Source: Clostridium sp. C2-6-12 (GTDB lineage Bacteria > Bacillota > Clostridia > Clostridiales > Clostridiaceae). Taken from it: a stretch of 64,000 nucleotides of DNA. The notes beneath the pieces are model-generated. The model was given only the letters and a program-made list of their open reading frames with translations, ran no database searches and was not told the origin of the DNA. Both the position numbers and the translations under genes were made by a program. Location: the NCBI RefSeq assembly GCF_009928485.1, contig NZ_JAABNP010000018.1, positions 50,207 to 114,206 on the forward strand. Direction: 5' to 3'. Positions 46,467 through 56,298 of the stretch are shown here, one piece after another. Position 1 is the stretch's first letter, and every line of letters starts with the position of its first letter.

Positions 46467-47204
46467 TTAGAAGCCTGCTTGCTCAGACTTAGCTCCTTCA
46501 TCCTTCATTTGTTGAATTGCTTCTAAATATACAGTTTTATCTTCTGCTATTTTCGCTGCTTGTTCATAGCAGTATAATGCTTTATTAAAATCTTCTAAAT
46601 GGCAATAACATGCTGCTAATTTATTAATTAACTCACAATTTTTTCTATTGATTCTTAATGACATTTTATAATATCTTGCTGCTGTCTTGTAATTAATGCT
46701 ATATTTATCTCTTTCAGTAAATTCAACTACATTTTCTTTATTTAAATATATATTTCCTATACATTCATATGTAACACCTAGCAATAGTAAATGTTCTTCT
46801 TTTTCTTCATTGGAAAGTCCCTTTTCACCGATTCTAAGGTGATCCAAAGCATTTTCTACATCGTTTAATTCTGCATAAGAAAGTCCTGCATATATATGGG
46901 CTAATGAATCTTCTGCTCCAGTATTAGATAAATAAGTGTTAAAAGCTTCGATTGATTCTTCAATTTTTCCTAATCTTCTATTAATTAAACCTTTTATAAA
47001 ATATGAATAATAATTTTTTTCATTAAATTCTAATGACTTTTCTATAAAGTAAATAGCTTTATCTATTTTTCCGTTATTAAGATCACCTAGGGCAAGATCA
47101 CTTAAAACCGCTGATAATTGTCTTTCACTTGTTATTGTTCCACCTTTTACATTTATTTTGTTTTCAGCTAAGAATTGATTTATCTTATCTTGTACGTTTT
47201 CCAT
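46467..47204 (-). CDS. Tetratricopeptide-repeat protein
   Basis: The 245-residue protein has five or six TPR units, such as GKIDKAIYFIEKSLEFNEKN, GKIEESIEAFNTYLSNTGAE and EDFNKALYCYEQAAKIAEDK. There is no signal peptide. ATG at 47204 follows AAGGTGAGG; an in-frame GTG four codons upstream lies in the site. TPRs bind proteins; the partner is unknown. Confidence 0.88.
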   Translation of the reverse strand: MENVQDKINQFLAENKINVKGGTITSERQLSAVLSDLALGDLNNGKIDKAIYFIEKSLEFNEKNYYSYFIKGLINRRLGKIEESIEAFNTYLSNTGAEDSLAHIYAGLSYAELNDVENALDHLRIGEKGLSNEEKEEHLLLLGVTYECIGNIYLNKENVVEFTERDKYSINYKTAARYYKMSLRINRKNCELINKLAACYCHLEDFNKALYCYEQAAKIAEDKTVYLEAIQQMKDEGAKSEQAGF

Positions 47205-47597
47205 TTTATTCCTCACCTTTACTTTAATTTTTCTGTTTTTAATATTACTATTCAGTATTCATAATGTTATCTATGACTTTATAAAAACTAAATATCTATC
47301 TTAAAAACATTATGAAATATTCACTATATTATTATATATGAAAATCATTCAATTTTTATCTTAACATAAAAATTGCAGTTAGAAAATAACTCTTATGAAA
47401 TCTTACATAAAATTTATATTCATATAAAAAATAATTTAATTTATATTCATAACTTTTATAATTTAGAGCCCCGCATAAAATGAACAGAATATTTTAAAAT
47501 TATAAAATAATTTCAAAATATTCTGCTTACACAAGGAAATAAAGCAAATGAATTTATTATATATATTCAAAATTAATCCATAATTAATAAATTGAAA
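47205..47597. other. Intergenic stretch with one inverted repeat
   Basis: AT-rich, no gene seen. An inverted repeat AGAATATTTTAAAATTAT / AATTTCAAAATATTCT at 47486-47524 may be a weak terminator for the next minus-strand gene at 47598. Confidence 0.55.
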
Positions 47598-47855
47598 TTA
47601 GTAAGTATTATTGTTTAATTTGAATGATTCAAAAATATAATTTCTATTGTCTTGAGTTGTTACAATTAATTTATCAGCATAATTTTTAACACAACTTACA
47701 GAACCTTTTAATATAGATAAACAGTCATCTATTAAAATCGGTACATTATTTACTACAACCAAATCCATATTTTCTCCTATATCCTGTAACCACTTATTTA
47801 ATATTCCTTCGGATTTTGTTGATATTTGATTACTATTTGTTAATCCTATATACAT
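47598..47855 (-). CDS. Small unrecognised protein, 85 aa
   Basis: The start is the ATG at 47855, after GTGAGGAAA; an in-frame ATG five codons upstream overlaps this site. The 85-residue protein is beta-rich (MDLVVVNNVPILIDDCLSIL) with no membrane segment and two cysteines. I do not recognise it. It stands alone between the TPR and MATE genes. Confidence 0.65.
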   Translation of the reverse strand: MYIGLTNSNQISTKSEGILNKWLQDIGENMDLVVVNNVPILIDDCLSILKGSVSCVKNYADKLIVTTQDNRNYIFESFKLNNNTY

Positions 47856-47952
47856 TTTCCTCACACCCATCCAATAATTTTGCTATATTTCCTCTTGTGA
47901 TCAAATTTAATATTTTATTATCGGATAAAAACAAAAATACTTTAACATTTTT

Positions 47953-49293
47953 TTACTTTTCATTATTTATCTTTTTCATAGTTAAGTAATACGAAAGAAT
48001 TAGAGGAATACATGCTCCAAGCCAAGCTAATGGATTTGATAAACATACCCCTAAAAAACCAAAAGGTTTAGATAATATAATTGCCGCAAAAGATCTCATT
48101 ATTAATTCCATTATCCCAGCTACTGTGGGAATAAAGCTTTGTCCTAATCCTTGAAGAGTATATCTACAAATAAAAAGGAGAGAAAGTAAAAAATAAAATA
48201 TTCCATTAGATGTCAAATAAACTTGTGATAAAGATATAACTTCTTTTTGATCATATCCAACAAAAAGCCCTGTAAGAAAATGTCCTGCAAAAATATTAAT
48301 AAGACCAACTACAATGCTGAAGGTAACTGATATATACGCACATTGCTTTACCCCCTCTTTAATTCTTTGGATTTTTTTAGCTCCATAATTTTGAGCAGTG
48401 TATGTAGCCATTGTTATGCCAAAGGACATCATTGGCTGGATTGCTATAGAGTCAATTTTTTGTGCTGCAGTATAAGCTGCAACAGAAGTTGCCCCAAGAC
48501 CATTAAGTGCAAACTGCAATATAATAGCTCCAATTGCTATTATAGATGCCTGAAATCCCATTGGCAGTGCAATTCTTAAATGTTCTAAAAAAGTCTCTTT
48601 TGATATATTTAAGTCCCTCTTTTTTAATTTAAGTATTGGTAAATTTCTTTTTATATGCCAAAAGCATAGTAGTGCCGAAACTCCTTGTGCTATAACTGTT
48701 GCAATTGCAGCTCCTGTAACTCCCATTTTGAATATTAAAATAAAAGCAAATTCTAAAATTACATTTAAAATACACGCAGCTATTAAATATAATAATGGTG
48801 TTTTACTATCTCCTAAGGCTCTGATAATATTTGAATAAAAGTTAAAAAACATAGATGCAATTATTCCTAGAAATATGACAAATACAAAACGATAAGCATC
48901 ATCTATTATTTCTGCAGGTGTATTCATTAACTCTAATATAGTTCTAGCAGAAAAAGTACTTATAACCGTAAGAATTATAGTTACAATCATACTTATTACT
49001 ATTCCTGCAACATAACTTTCCTTAACCCCTTGTTTATCATCCGCTCCAAATTTTTGTGCTGTAATAATTGAAAGACCAGCTGTTAACCCTTGCGCAAAAC
49101 CTAAAATCAAGAACATTATGCTTCCTGTACACCCAACTGCTGCTAGCGCATTAACTCCAATCGTTCTTCCTACAATAAACGTATCTGCTATGCTATAAAA
49201 CTGTTGAAATATATTCCCTATTAATAAAGGAATGGTAAATAACAGTATTAATTTGGCTGGACTACCCTTTGTCAAATTTCTTGTAAGCTTCAT
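47953..49293 (-). CDS. MATE-family efflux transporter
   Basis: The 446-residue protein has 12 membrane segments and MATE-type motifs: LLIGNIFQQFYSIADTFIVG, AVGCTGSIMFLILGFAQGLT and the matching second half QIMMSF-like QPMMSFGITMATYTAQNYGA. It exports drugs or metabolites using Na+ or H+. Substrate unknown. ATG follows AGGAGG. Confidence 0.93.
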   Translation of the reverse strand: MKLTRNLTKGSPAKLILLFTIPLLIGNIFQQFYSIADTFIVGRTIGVNALAAVGCTGSIMFLILGFAQGLTAGLSIITAQKFGADDKQGVKESYVAGIVISMIVTIILTVISTFSARTILELMNTPAEIIDDAYRFVFVIFLGIIASMFFNFYSNIIRALGDSKTPLLYLIAACILNVILEFAFILIFKMGVTGAAIATVIAQGVSALLCFWHIKRNLPILKLKKRDLNISKETFLEHLRIALPMGFQASIIAIGAIILQFALNGLGATSVAAYTAAQKIDSIAIQPMMSFGITMATYTAQNYGAKKIQRIKEGVKQCAYISVTFSIVVGLINIFAGHFLTGLFVGYDQKEVISLSQVYLTSNGIFYFLLSLLFICRYTLQGLGQSFIPTVAGIMELIMRSFAAIILSKPFGFLGVCLSNPLAWLGACIPLILSYYLTMKKINNEK

Positions 49294-49504
49294 TTTAATT
49301 TTCCTCCTATCGTTTATTAATAAAATATTATAAATAATTTCACTTATTTATTTAATACTTTAATTCTCATTAAACTAAATGCACAATGTTATAATACTAC
49401 TTCAAGTTAACTCTAAGTCAAGAAAAAACAAAAAATTTCCTCGTAAAATTTCATTCTAAAAATAATCATTAATTTCTTTTAATCAATTTAAACTCATTAA
49501 AATA

Positions 49505-49541
49505 GCCCAATGTATCTTTTATTTCAATTGATACATTGGGC
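49505..49541. terminator. Terminator after the GNAT gene
   Basis: GCCCAATGTATC pairs with GATACATTGGGC, 11 bases past the stop of the 49552-50133 gene (minus strand). Confidence 0.85.
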
Positions 49542-49551
49542 ATTTCTCTCT

Positions 49552-50133
49552 TTATTTATTTTCTCTATAACCTACTTTAACATATCTCGAATAGAATTTA
49601 ACTGGAACCATTTCTTTATATATATTCTTAATTTCATCACAAATAATTGAATCATCAAATTCAGTTTTAGATATACACATAATAGAATAATTGACATTAA
49701 ATAATTCACATAAGACATTTGTCATCTTCATTCCATTTTTCATATAGAAATCGATTCTTCTCTGACGGATTATTTTTTCTGTTTGAGTATTAGCCGATTC
49801 TAAGTCCTCAACTTCTACTATAATTCCATCATGGTCTTTACATTCTTCCTTCAAAAGACTAAAAAACTTACTTCCAATACCTTTACTTCTATATTTTTTA
49901 CAAACAGAAAAATAATCAAGGAGTAAATATGAGTTAGAAGTGTTGAAAAATGCATACGCCAATAATTCTTCGTTATCATACAAACCATAGCATTTATATA
50001 TTTTTCTCCCCATGAGTCTTTCTATTGCATCAAAAGGTTTTAATTCTTCTTTGGGAAAATCTATTACCATATGTTCACTATATATTTTTTTTATCTCTTC
50101 TTTAATCAATTGTCTTAGTTGCATTTCTATCAT
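49552..50133 (-). CDS. GNAT-family N-acetyltransferase
   Basis: The 193-residue protein has a GNAT fold with the acetyl-CoA loop KKYRSKGIGSKFFSLLKEEC at about residues 79-98 and the beta strand LLLDYFSV before it. The C-terminal 60 residues are extra. Substrate unknown. The first ATG lacks a good ribosome site; the ATG three codons later follows GGATGAT and may be used. Confidence 0.85.
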   Translation of the reverse strand: MIEMQLRQLIKEEIKKIYSEHMVIDFPKEELKPFDAIERLMGRKIYKCYGLYDNEELLAYAFFNTSNSYLLLDYFSVCKKYRSKGIGSKFFSLLKEECKDHDGIIVEVEDLESANTQTEKIIRQRRIDFYMKNGMKMTNVLCELFNVNYSIMCISKTEFDDSIICDEIKNIYKEMVPVKFYSRYVKVGYRENK

Positions 50134-50278
50134 CCAATCATTGTTCTATAATATTTTAATTTATTTTATTATATCATAGATTTTTATTACAGCTAAACTC
50201 TATGCTTCCTTCAAATATAAAATTATTATAATGCTAATTAAAACAGAGATCATAATTATAAATAACATTTAAATAAAC

Positions 50279-51406
50279 TTATCTTGTTAATAGCTCCTTT
50301 AAATATCCACTTAATGCTTTAGCTGCTCCTTCATGTGATAAAGCTCCAGGATGGCTTCTTGCTCCAACCGTTTCTTCTGTAGTATTGGGAAGTTGAAAAA
50401 CCGAAACCCTTGTATCTCTTGTTTGCTTAATATATCTATCTACTGCTCTATATAATGAAGGCATCATTGGTATTCCAAGCATTCCATATGCCCACACTAT
50501 TTTAGCTTTGTCATTATTTTTTCTAATTTTAACAAGAAAATTTATAACAGCATCTTCAAATTTTTTTAAATCTTCCTCATTGAAACTTCCATCTTCGTTT
50601 AATCTTTGTTTGTAAATTTTTCCTGTAATTTCATCTTTCCATTCTGGCGAATTAAACGCTGCTGTATCGTTTGTTCCAAGATTAACTACAACCACATCTG
50701 GCTGCCAAGACGTAAAATCATTTTCTTCAAATGCTCCTAAAACTTTATTTTTTTCTCCAGTAAGTAAGCCACAAACTTTTTCATAATATTCAGGTATGTT
50801 ACTGTTGGGATTATTATCCCACCCTGTTAATACTCCCCATCCACTCTGAGATATAACTCTGTAATCTGAATTTAATGCTTCTGCTGCCATTGCAGTATAA
50901 TTAGTTACTCCGCTAAACCACATTGGAATCCAGTCTTCCTCCTGTTTATTGCCTATTGCACCTTCTCCTGAAGTAATACTATCTCCTATAAATTCAATTT
51001 TATATTTTCTCTCTTTAACTGGTAAAAATTCTCCATCAAATTTAACTCTATGTATTTGCATACAAGTTTCTTGGTCTCCACTCATAGCTTGCATATCTCT
51101 AACAATTCGGACATTCTTTACTGCATTTTCGTCCATACTCCTAAACAAACAAATCCATTGTCTCCCTTTTGTTAACATTAATCTGCTTACGGGCACCGAG
51201 TTAATTAATATGCTCATCCATGGCTCATACATGTCATAGTTTGATTCAACTTCAATCCAAAGTTCACCTCCCTTTGCATTTAACTCAATCCCACTTCCAG
51301 TCCAAAATAACGTCAAGGGAGAAAGGCATCCAGTACTTCTTCCGTGAACCTTTAAATTTTCTATTTCCTCCAATTTATATATAATTAATTTTTCATCCTC
51401 TCTCAT
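50279..51406 (-). CDS. SGNH/GDSL esterase, carbohydrate esterase family 2-like
   Basis: The 375-residue protein has an N-terminal beta-sandwich (about 1-130) and an SGNH hydrolase domain with EFIGDSITSGEGAIG (catalytic serine), VVVNLGTNDTAAF and SHPGALSHEGA (Asp/His region, D replaced by SHPG). The two-domain plan matches CE2 acetyl xylan esterases. There is no signal peptide, which is unusual for CE2. The ATG at 51406 follows GGGGGAAAA; an ATG seven codons earlier lies before the site. Confidence 0.87.
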   Translation of the reverse strand: MREDEKLIIYKLEEIENLKVHGRSTGCLSPLTLFWTGSGIELNAKGGELWIEVESNYDMYEPWMSILINSVPVSRLMLTKGRQWICLFRSMDENAVKNVRIVRDMQAMSGDQETCMQIHRVKFDGEFLPVKERKYKIEFIGDSITSGEGAIGNKQEEDWIPMWFSGVTNYTAMAAEALNSDYRVISQSGWGVLTGWDNNPNSNIPEYYEKVCGLLTGEKNKVLGAFEENDFTSWQPDVVVVNLGTNDTAAFNSPEWKDEITGKIYKQRLNEDGSFNEEDLKKFEDAVINFLVKIRKNNDKAKIVWAYGMLGIPMMPSLYRAVDRYIKQTRDTRVSVFQLPNTTEETVGARSHPGALSHEGAAKALSGYLKELLTR

Positions 51407-51475
51407 ATTACTTTTCCCCCATCTCAATAATTTGAATTGTGTTTATAATTTTCTCTTACATTTGTATTCTCACTT

Positions 51476-52510
51476 CTAATCAGCCTTTGGATACTTTGAT
51501 GTATCCCAAGAATGATCTTCTCTAATTTCCTTATCTGTTAAATTATAATAATCATATCTTAAGATGTCGATATTAGAAACAGGATCATCCCAAGTAGTAT
51601 CCACATGTCTCCATTTTCCATTTATATAAACCAAGTTCCATGCATGAGACTGTCCTTTTGATGTTCCTTCAACAACCAAAGATTTTATTCCAGCGATGGT
51701 AAACATTTTTTGTGCCAAAAGAGAATATCCTTGACAAACTCCAGTATGCTTAACTAAAGTATTATATGGATCATATACTGTAAAAGATTGATCATATCTT
51801 GTATTGTTAACTATCCAATCATGTATTGCTCGTTCTTTTTGTTCTTGATTCATACTGCTTGGTGCAATTTCTGCAACTATTGATTTTGCTTTCAAATCGA
51901 CTGCTGCTGCCATTTCTGCTGTCATTCTGTAAACACAATCTACTGTTACTTTTACACTATTTGAACCTGCCCAGGAATACATTTGCAACTTATAACTTGA
52001 TATATTATATGCTTCATAGGGATTAGTATATTTGAGCTTGTCTATTTCATTTTGAATAACATTTCCTGCATTATTTATATTGCCTGTATATTCTATGGTA
52101 AAAGATTGATTTTGCATACTTATATTATTTAGTAGCTCCTGTCCTAATGAACTCACTTGAGATGAATCATAGTTACTACTACTTGTATTAGAGTTAATCC
52201 ACGAACCATCTCTACCAAGCTTATAGCCATCGATTATTGTATCGTGAGCCATTGAACCATCATTATTTAAATAATACCACTTTCCATCATCATCTTGTAA
52301 CCAACCAATTTCCATATATCCATCTTGGCCAAAATAATACCACTTGAAATTAATTTTTCTCCAGCCTGTAGCCCATGAATTTCCTTCTGTATACCACCAG
52401 CCTTTGTTGTCTTTTTTCCATTCAGCATTTGTTCTTACAGGGTTTAATGCCATTATTGAAGCCATTATTAATGAAAATGCTACAAATTTTTTAATTTTAA
52501 TTTTTTTCAT
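51476..52510 (-). CDS. Secreted transglutaminase-like protein with cell-wall-binding repeats
   Basis: The 344-residue protein has a signal peptide (about 1-29, TNA-E), three or four wall-binding repeats (NSWATGWRKINFKWYYFGQDG, written in parts: ATGWRKINFKWYYFG and GKWYYLNNDGS), the cap HDTIIDGYKLGRDGSW, and a transglutaminase/protease-like domain. Its triad is seen as GVCQGYS (Cys), QSHAWNLV (His) and HVDTTWDDP (Asp). It may process or cross-link wall proteins, as in the CYK3/TgpA group. AGGGGG precedes the ATG. Confidence 0.9.
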   Translation of the reverse strand: MKKIKIKKFVAFSLIMASIMALNPVRTNAEWKKDNKGWWYTEGNSWATGWRKINFKWYYFGQDGYMEIGWLQDDDGKWYYLNNDGSMAHDTIIDGYKLGRDGSWINSNTSSSNYDSSQVSSLGQELLNNISMQNQSFTIEYTGNINNAGNVIQNEIDKLKYTNPYEAYNISSYKLQMYSWAGSNSVKVTVDCVYRMTAEMAAAVDLKAKSIVAEIAPSSMNQEQKERAIHDWIVNNTRYDQSFTVYDPYNTLVKHTGVCQGYSLLAQKMFTIAGIKSLVVEGTSKGQSHAWNLVYINGKWRHVDTTWDDPVSNIDILRYDYYNLTDKEIREDHSWDTSKYPKAD

Positions 52511-52765
52511 CTTATGTACCCCCTAACCTTTTATAGTATAATTGTATAATAATTCATACCTTTATTAAATAATTTAATCAAAGGAAATAAAACAATATAT
52601 TAGATTTAAATGAAAATTATTCAATATATGTCTAAATCTATACTTATATTTTATTATAAACATTGATACTTTTAAACCTAATTATATATAAGCTAATATT
52701 GTACAACTTTTGATATTATATAATATTATCCTTTTATTATAAGAAAAATGTCAACGTGTTCTTAC

Positions 52766-53443
52766 TTATTCACTATATTTAAATATAGCTCCAATTTCAG
52801 CAATTATTTTATTTTCACCAGCTACAATAGGTGTAGCAGAGCTTACTTCCTTTAAGGTCATTGTTCCAAATGGAGTTATATCCCCTATCTCATGCTCTTT
52901 TATTTCAATTGGAATAATATTTATATTTACATTAAGCTTCTCCCCTATAACTCTTGCTTTATTTTGAGCATCAGTAAGCGCTAACCTTAAGGATTCATAA
53001 TAATAAGTTGTTTGATCAGAAACAATAAGTCTAATACCTTCCACATTATTAGCTCCACCTTTTACTGCTGTATCAATTATTTCACCAGCAAGTTCAAGAT
53101 TTCTAATATAGACTTTCAAATCATTACTTACTTCATATCCTCTGAAAACCTGCTTTCCATCAATATAATCATAATTTGTTCTAATATTATAATTTTGAGT
53201 TTGTATATATCTAGGTAATACTCCTATTTTAGTTATATTGCTAATGACCTGCCTTGTTATAGCTGCATTTTCCTCTTGAGCTATTTCTAATTGAGGATTT
53301 TCTGTTTTTATTCCAACTACCACTTCTGCTGCATCTGGCTTAACATTAACAACACCTTTTCCAAAAACTTCAAGCTTATTGTGATGGTCACCTCTCGCAT
53401 ATGCCTCGAAACTGTAATCATTGTTATCTACTAATCTAAACAT
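52766..53443 (-). CDS. SIMPL domain protein (DUF541)
   Basis: The 225-residue protein has the SIMPL/DUF541 layout: LEVFGKGVVNVKPDAAEVVV at the start, IQTQNYNIRTNYDY, GYEVSNDLKVYIRNL and ALTDAQNKARVIGEKL. There is no signal peptide, although most relatives are secreted. Function unknown; oligomeric rings are known in the family. The ATG at 53443 is preferred to a GTG three codons upstream that overlaps AAGGGTGG. Confidence 0.9.
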   Translation of the reverse strand: MFRLVDNNDYSFEAYARGDHHNKLEVFGKGVVNVKPDAAEVVVGIKTENPQLEIAQEENAAITRQVISNITKIGVLPRYIQTQNYNIRTNYDYIDGKQVFRGYEVSNDLKVYIRNLELAGEIIDTAVKGGANNVEGIRLIVSDQTTYYYESLRLALTDAQNKARVIGEKLNVNINIIPIEIKEHEIGDITPFGTMTLKEVSSATPIVAGENKIIAEIGAIFKYSE

Positions 53444-53732
53444 GATTTCCACCCTTCAAAAAATTTCTAATCTATAATATGATTTTTTCTTATAGATGTA
53501 TTCATATTATTTCTAAAACTTTATTAACCTTAATAACTTTAATCCAATGAGTTTTATTTAACAATACTCTTTATTTTTACATAATAATTTTATTTATGCA
53601 TATATATAATATATACACTAAATTTTAATTAAACATATTATAAATTTTTTACTGTATTTTTTTTACAAAAGTGTTATAATTTATTTACCAATATTTGTAT
53701 ATTAGTTTTTTCATTTAAAGGAGAGTGGACAA

Positions 53733-54344
53733 ATGCTACTAGTAAATAGGCTAATGTGCTTATTAAGCTTTATATTTTTATTTAGCTCTTATAATATAGG
53801 TACACTAGCACCATTTCATACTTTAGCAATATATGCTACTAAAAATAATAGTATAGAAATAATACATAAGGATAAATTTGTAACAGCGGAAGAAACTTTT
53901 GACTCACAAATTCAAAACTCAAATCAAATAGAGATAGAAAAAGAATCTGAACTCAAAAAACAAAATGAATTAGAAATAGCAGAACAGCTACAGAAGAAAA
54001 AAAGTGAAGAGAAAAAAAAGAATAAACCTGAATATAAGGAGTTTATACTAACTTTTTACACCTCTCTTGAATCAGAAAATAGCAGTGCAGGTGCAGTTAC
54101 CTGCCAAAATAAACCACTTACCCCTGGTGGTGTAGCTAATAACGTAATACCTCAAAATACTAAAATATATTTAGAAGGTTATGGACAGGTTACTGTAAAC
54201 GACAGAGGTTCAGACAAATACTTTGGCGTAGATAATAGATTAGATGTATATATTCCAAGAGAACCCGGAGAAAGCAATAGACAGTATTCCAGAAGAGTAA
54301 ATAACTATGGAATACAAAAGGTTCAGGGTTATATTATAAAATAA
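53733..54344 (+). CDS. Secreted 3D-domain protein
   Basis: The 203-residue protein has an N-terminal hydrophobic signal segment (about 5-30), a charged coiled linker (about 60-100; ESELKKQNELEIAEQLQKKK), and a C-terminal 3D domain named for its aspartates: FYTSLESE, VNDRGSD, GVDNRLDVY. 3D domains occur in RlpA-like transglycosylases and Rpf/Sps lytic proteins that act on peptidoglycan. GGAGAG precedes the ATG. An extended -10 (TGTTATAAT) lies near 53671. The hairpin 54320-54357 spans its stop. Confidence 0.88.
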   Translation: MLLVNRLMCLLSFIFLFSSYNIGTLAPFHTLAIYATKNNSIEIIHKDKFVTAEETFDSQIQNSNQIEIEKESELKKQNELEIAEQLQKKKSEEKKKNKPEYKEFILTFYTSLESENSSAGAVTCQNKPLTPGGVANNVIPQNTKIYLEGYGQVTVNDRGSDKYFGVDNRLDVYIPREPGESNRQYSRRVNNYGIQKVQGYIIK

Positions 54345-54357
54345 ATACTCCTGAACC
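54320..54357. terminator. Hairpin spanning the 3D gene stop
   Basis: GGTTCAGG and CCTGAACC (54320-54327, 54350-54357) flank the TAA of the 3D-domain gene. No T-run; termination between the convergent genes is likely but weak. Confidence 0.5.
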
Positions 54358-54378
54358 AATATAAAACTATATAAAAAT

Positions 54379-55728
54379 TTATATTCGTATTCCTTGTGGA
54401 AAATTAAATACATTAAATGGATCATATCTTCTTTTGATCTCTTTAAGTTTATCTGCATTAAAACCAAAATATTCTTTTTCATAATCTTTCAGTTCTGCTG
54501 AAGGAAAATTCACATAAGCACCAGTTGTAATACTACTAATATATTTTAAATTGTGTTTAACCCATTCAATATTTTTAGGCGCAAATTTAGAATCTTCCCA
54601 AACAGACTGTAATCCAATAATAAAATTTGCATCTCTATAATAAAAAGCTGTTTCCTCTTTACCTTTATCTTTTACGGCTCCACCTAATCCATAAAAAGAA
54701 ACTGCTGCATAAGTAGCTCCCTCAGCACTTTCATCTACTAACTTTATTATTTCCTCAATCGTGTTTCTATGGAAATCATTATATACAAATCTTCCTGACG
54801 ACTTATATTTCTCATATGCTGGATGACTATTTTGAATTATTCTAAGTGCTTCTAAGGCTGTCATATCATCTAAATCAAAAACTCCGTTTTTAAAAATACT
54901 TTTGAATGGAGATAAAATTTCATCAGCTTCTTCTTTTTTCCCATAAAACATTCCTGTAATCTTTATTCCTATTCCTTTTTCTTTAGAATTGTATATTGCC
55001 ATTTTTAAATTAATTCTTCTATCTAAATCTTTAAAAAATTCCATCCATATCTCAATTATTTTTATCATATCTTTAGTTTCAGCTTTTATATAATCAATAT
55101 TTATTAAAGTTGCCATCCTAATTTTTTGTGGCAATTTAAAAGTCATTGATGAAATCACTCCAAAGTTTCCTCCTCCAGCGCCTCTACATGCCCAAAATAA
55201 ATCTTCATTAGTATTTTCAGAAGCAGTTATTACATGCCCACAAAAATCAATCATCTCCAATTCTAGCATACTGTCTGCTGTCAGCCCAAATAATCTACTA
55301 GAATATCCCCAGCCACCGCCTAATGCTAATCCAGTTACTCCAACTGTGGGGCACCCTCCCCCTGGAAATGGATACCCCAGTTCTCCTAAAGCTTCATAAA
55401 TTTCACGATTTCTAACTCCACCTTGTATCTTAACAATATTTTTTTCTTTATCAATAATAATATTATTCATATTACTAATATCAATCACTACAACATCATT
55501 ACCTGTTGAATACCCTTCGTAATGATGCCTTCCTGACCTTATTCTAATTTCTAAAGAATAGTTACGTGCCCAAGCTATCGAATTGCTGATATCTTTTTCA
55601 TTAATACAATAAATAATTACTAATGGAAATTTTTCAATAGCTCTATTCCAAGCTTCTCTATCCTCTTCATAAGTAATAGTTTCTTTAGTCACAACTTTGC
55701 CTGTAAGTTTACTATAATCATATTTCAT
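54379..55728 (-). CDS. FAD-binding oxidoreductase, berberine-bridge type
   Basis: The 449-residue protein has a PCMH-type FAD domain with RIRSGRHHYEGYS and GGGCPTVGVTGLALGGGWG, whose histidine and cysteine fit a bicovalent FAD. It also has CRGAGGGNFGVISSMTF and the C-terminal BBE segment YFGFNADKLKEIKRRYDP. The enzymes oxidise sugars or natural products with O2. No pathway neighbours. ATG follows AAGGTG. Confidence 0.92.
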   Translation of the reverse strand: MKYDYSKLTGKVVTKETITYEEDREAWNRAIEKFPLVIIYCINEKDISNSIAWARNYSLEIRIRSGRHHYEGYSTGNDVVVIDISNMNNIIIDKEKNIVKIQGGVRNREIYEALGELGYPFPGGGCPTVGVTGLALGGGWGYSSRLFGLTADSMLELEMIDFCGHVITASENTNEDLFWACRGAGGGNFGVISSMTFKLPQKIRMATLINIDYIKAETKDMIKIIEIWMEFFKDLDRRINLKMAIYNSKEKGIGIKITGMFYGKKEEADEILSPFKSIFKNGVFDLDDMTALEALRIIQNSHPAYEKYKSSGRFVYNDFHRNTIEEIIKLVDESAEGATYAAVSFYGLGGAVKDKGKEETAFYYRDANFIIGLQSVWEDSKFAPKNIEWVKHNLKYISSITTGAYVNFPSAELKDYEKEYFGFNADKLKEIKRRYDPFNVFNFPQGIRI

Positions 55729-55819
55729 AAGCTTTTCACCTTCTTAATGTCTTTTATTGATTTTACTATATAAATGTAAAAATTACTATATTTAATATTA
55801 ACTAAAAATAATTATTAAT

Positions 55820-55858
55820 AAAAATCCTTCATAAGATTAATGCTTATGAAGGATTTTT
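55820..55858. terminator. Terminator after the signalling operon
   Basis: AAAAATCCTTCATAAG pairs with CTTATGAAGGATTTTT around seven bases; on the minus strand it follows the response regulator. Confidence 0.9.
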
Positions 55859-55887
55859 ATAACAAATATTATGTCTAATAATCAGTT

Positions 55888-56259
55888 CTATAATAATTGA
55901 CTGTACTCTTCTAATACTTTTAATAAATCTTTTGTTTCAAATGGCTTCTTAAGATATCCTTTAGCTCCAAGTGATATGCATTCATCTTTAACATGTTCGT
56001 ATCCTACTGCCGATATTATAATCACATATGCATTAGGATCAATTTTCATTATTTCCGTTAATATGCTAATACCTTCTCTTTCCTTTTCTGACATATTCAA
56101 ATCTAAAATAACTATGTCTGGCTTACCACTTGTGAATAATTCAACAGCTTCATCTTTCGTTCCAGCTTCAAAAATAATATTTAAACTATCTTTTGCAATA
56201 ATTTTTTTTATAAACATTCTCATATAAGTTGAATCATCAACAATTAATATTTTTCTCAC
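55888..56259 (-). CDS. Stand-alone CheY-like response regulator
   Basis: The 123-residue protein is a single receiver domain with the acidic pair ILIVDDSTYMR, phospho-acceptor Asp in DIVILDLNM (about residue 53), threonine/serine IIISAVG and lysine YLKKPF. There is no output domain. It is 40 bases downstream of the hybrid kinase gene and may be its target or a phosphate sink. Confidence 0.94.
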   Translation of the reverse strand: MRKILIVDDSTYMRMFIKKIIAKDSLNIIFEAGTKDEAVELFTSGKPDIVILDLNMSEKEREGISILTEIMKIDPNAYVIIISAVGYEHVKDECISLGAKGYLKKPFETKDLLKVLEEYSQLL

Positions 56260-56298
56260 ACTAAAAACCCCTTTTGCATTTCTTATTTAATAAAATTC

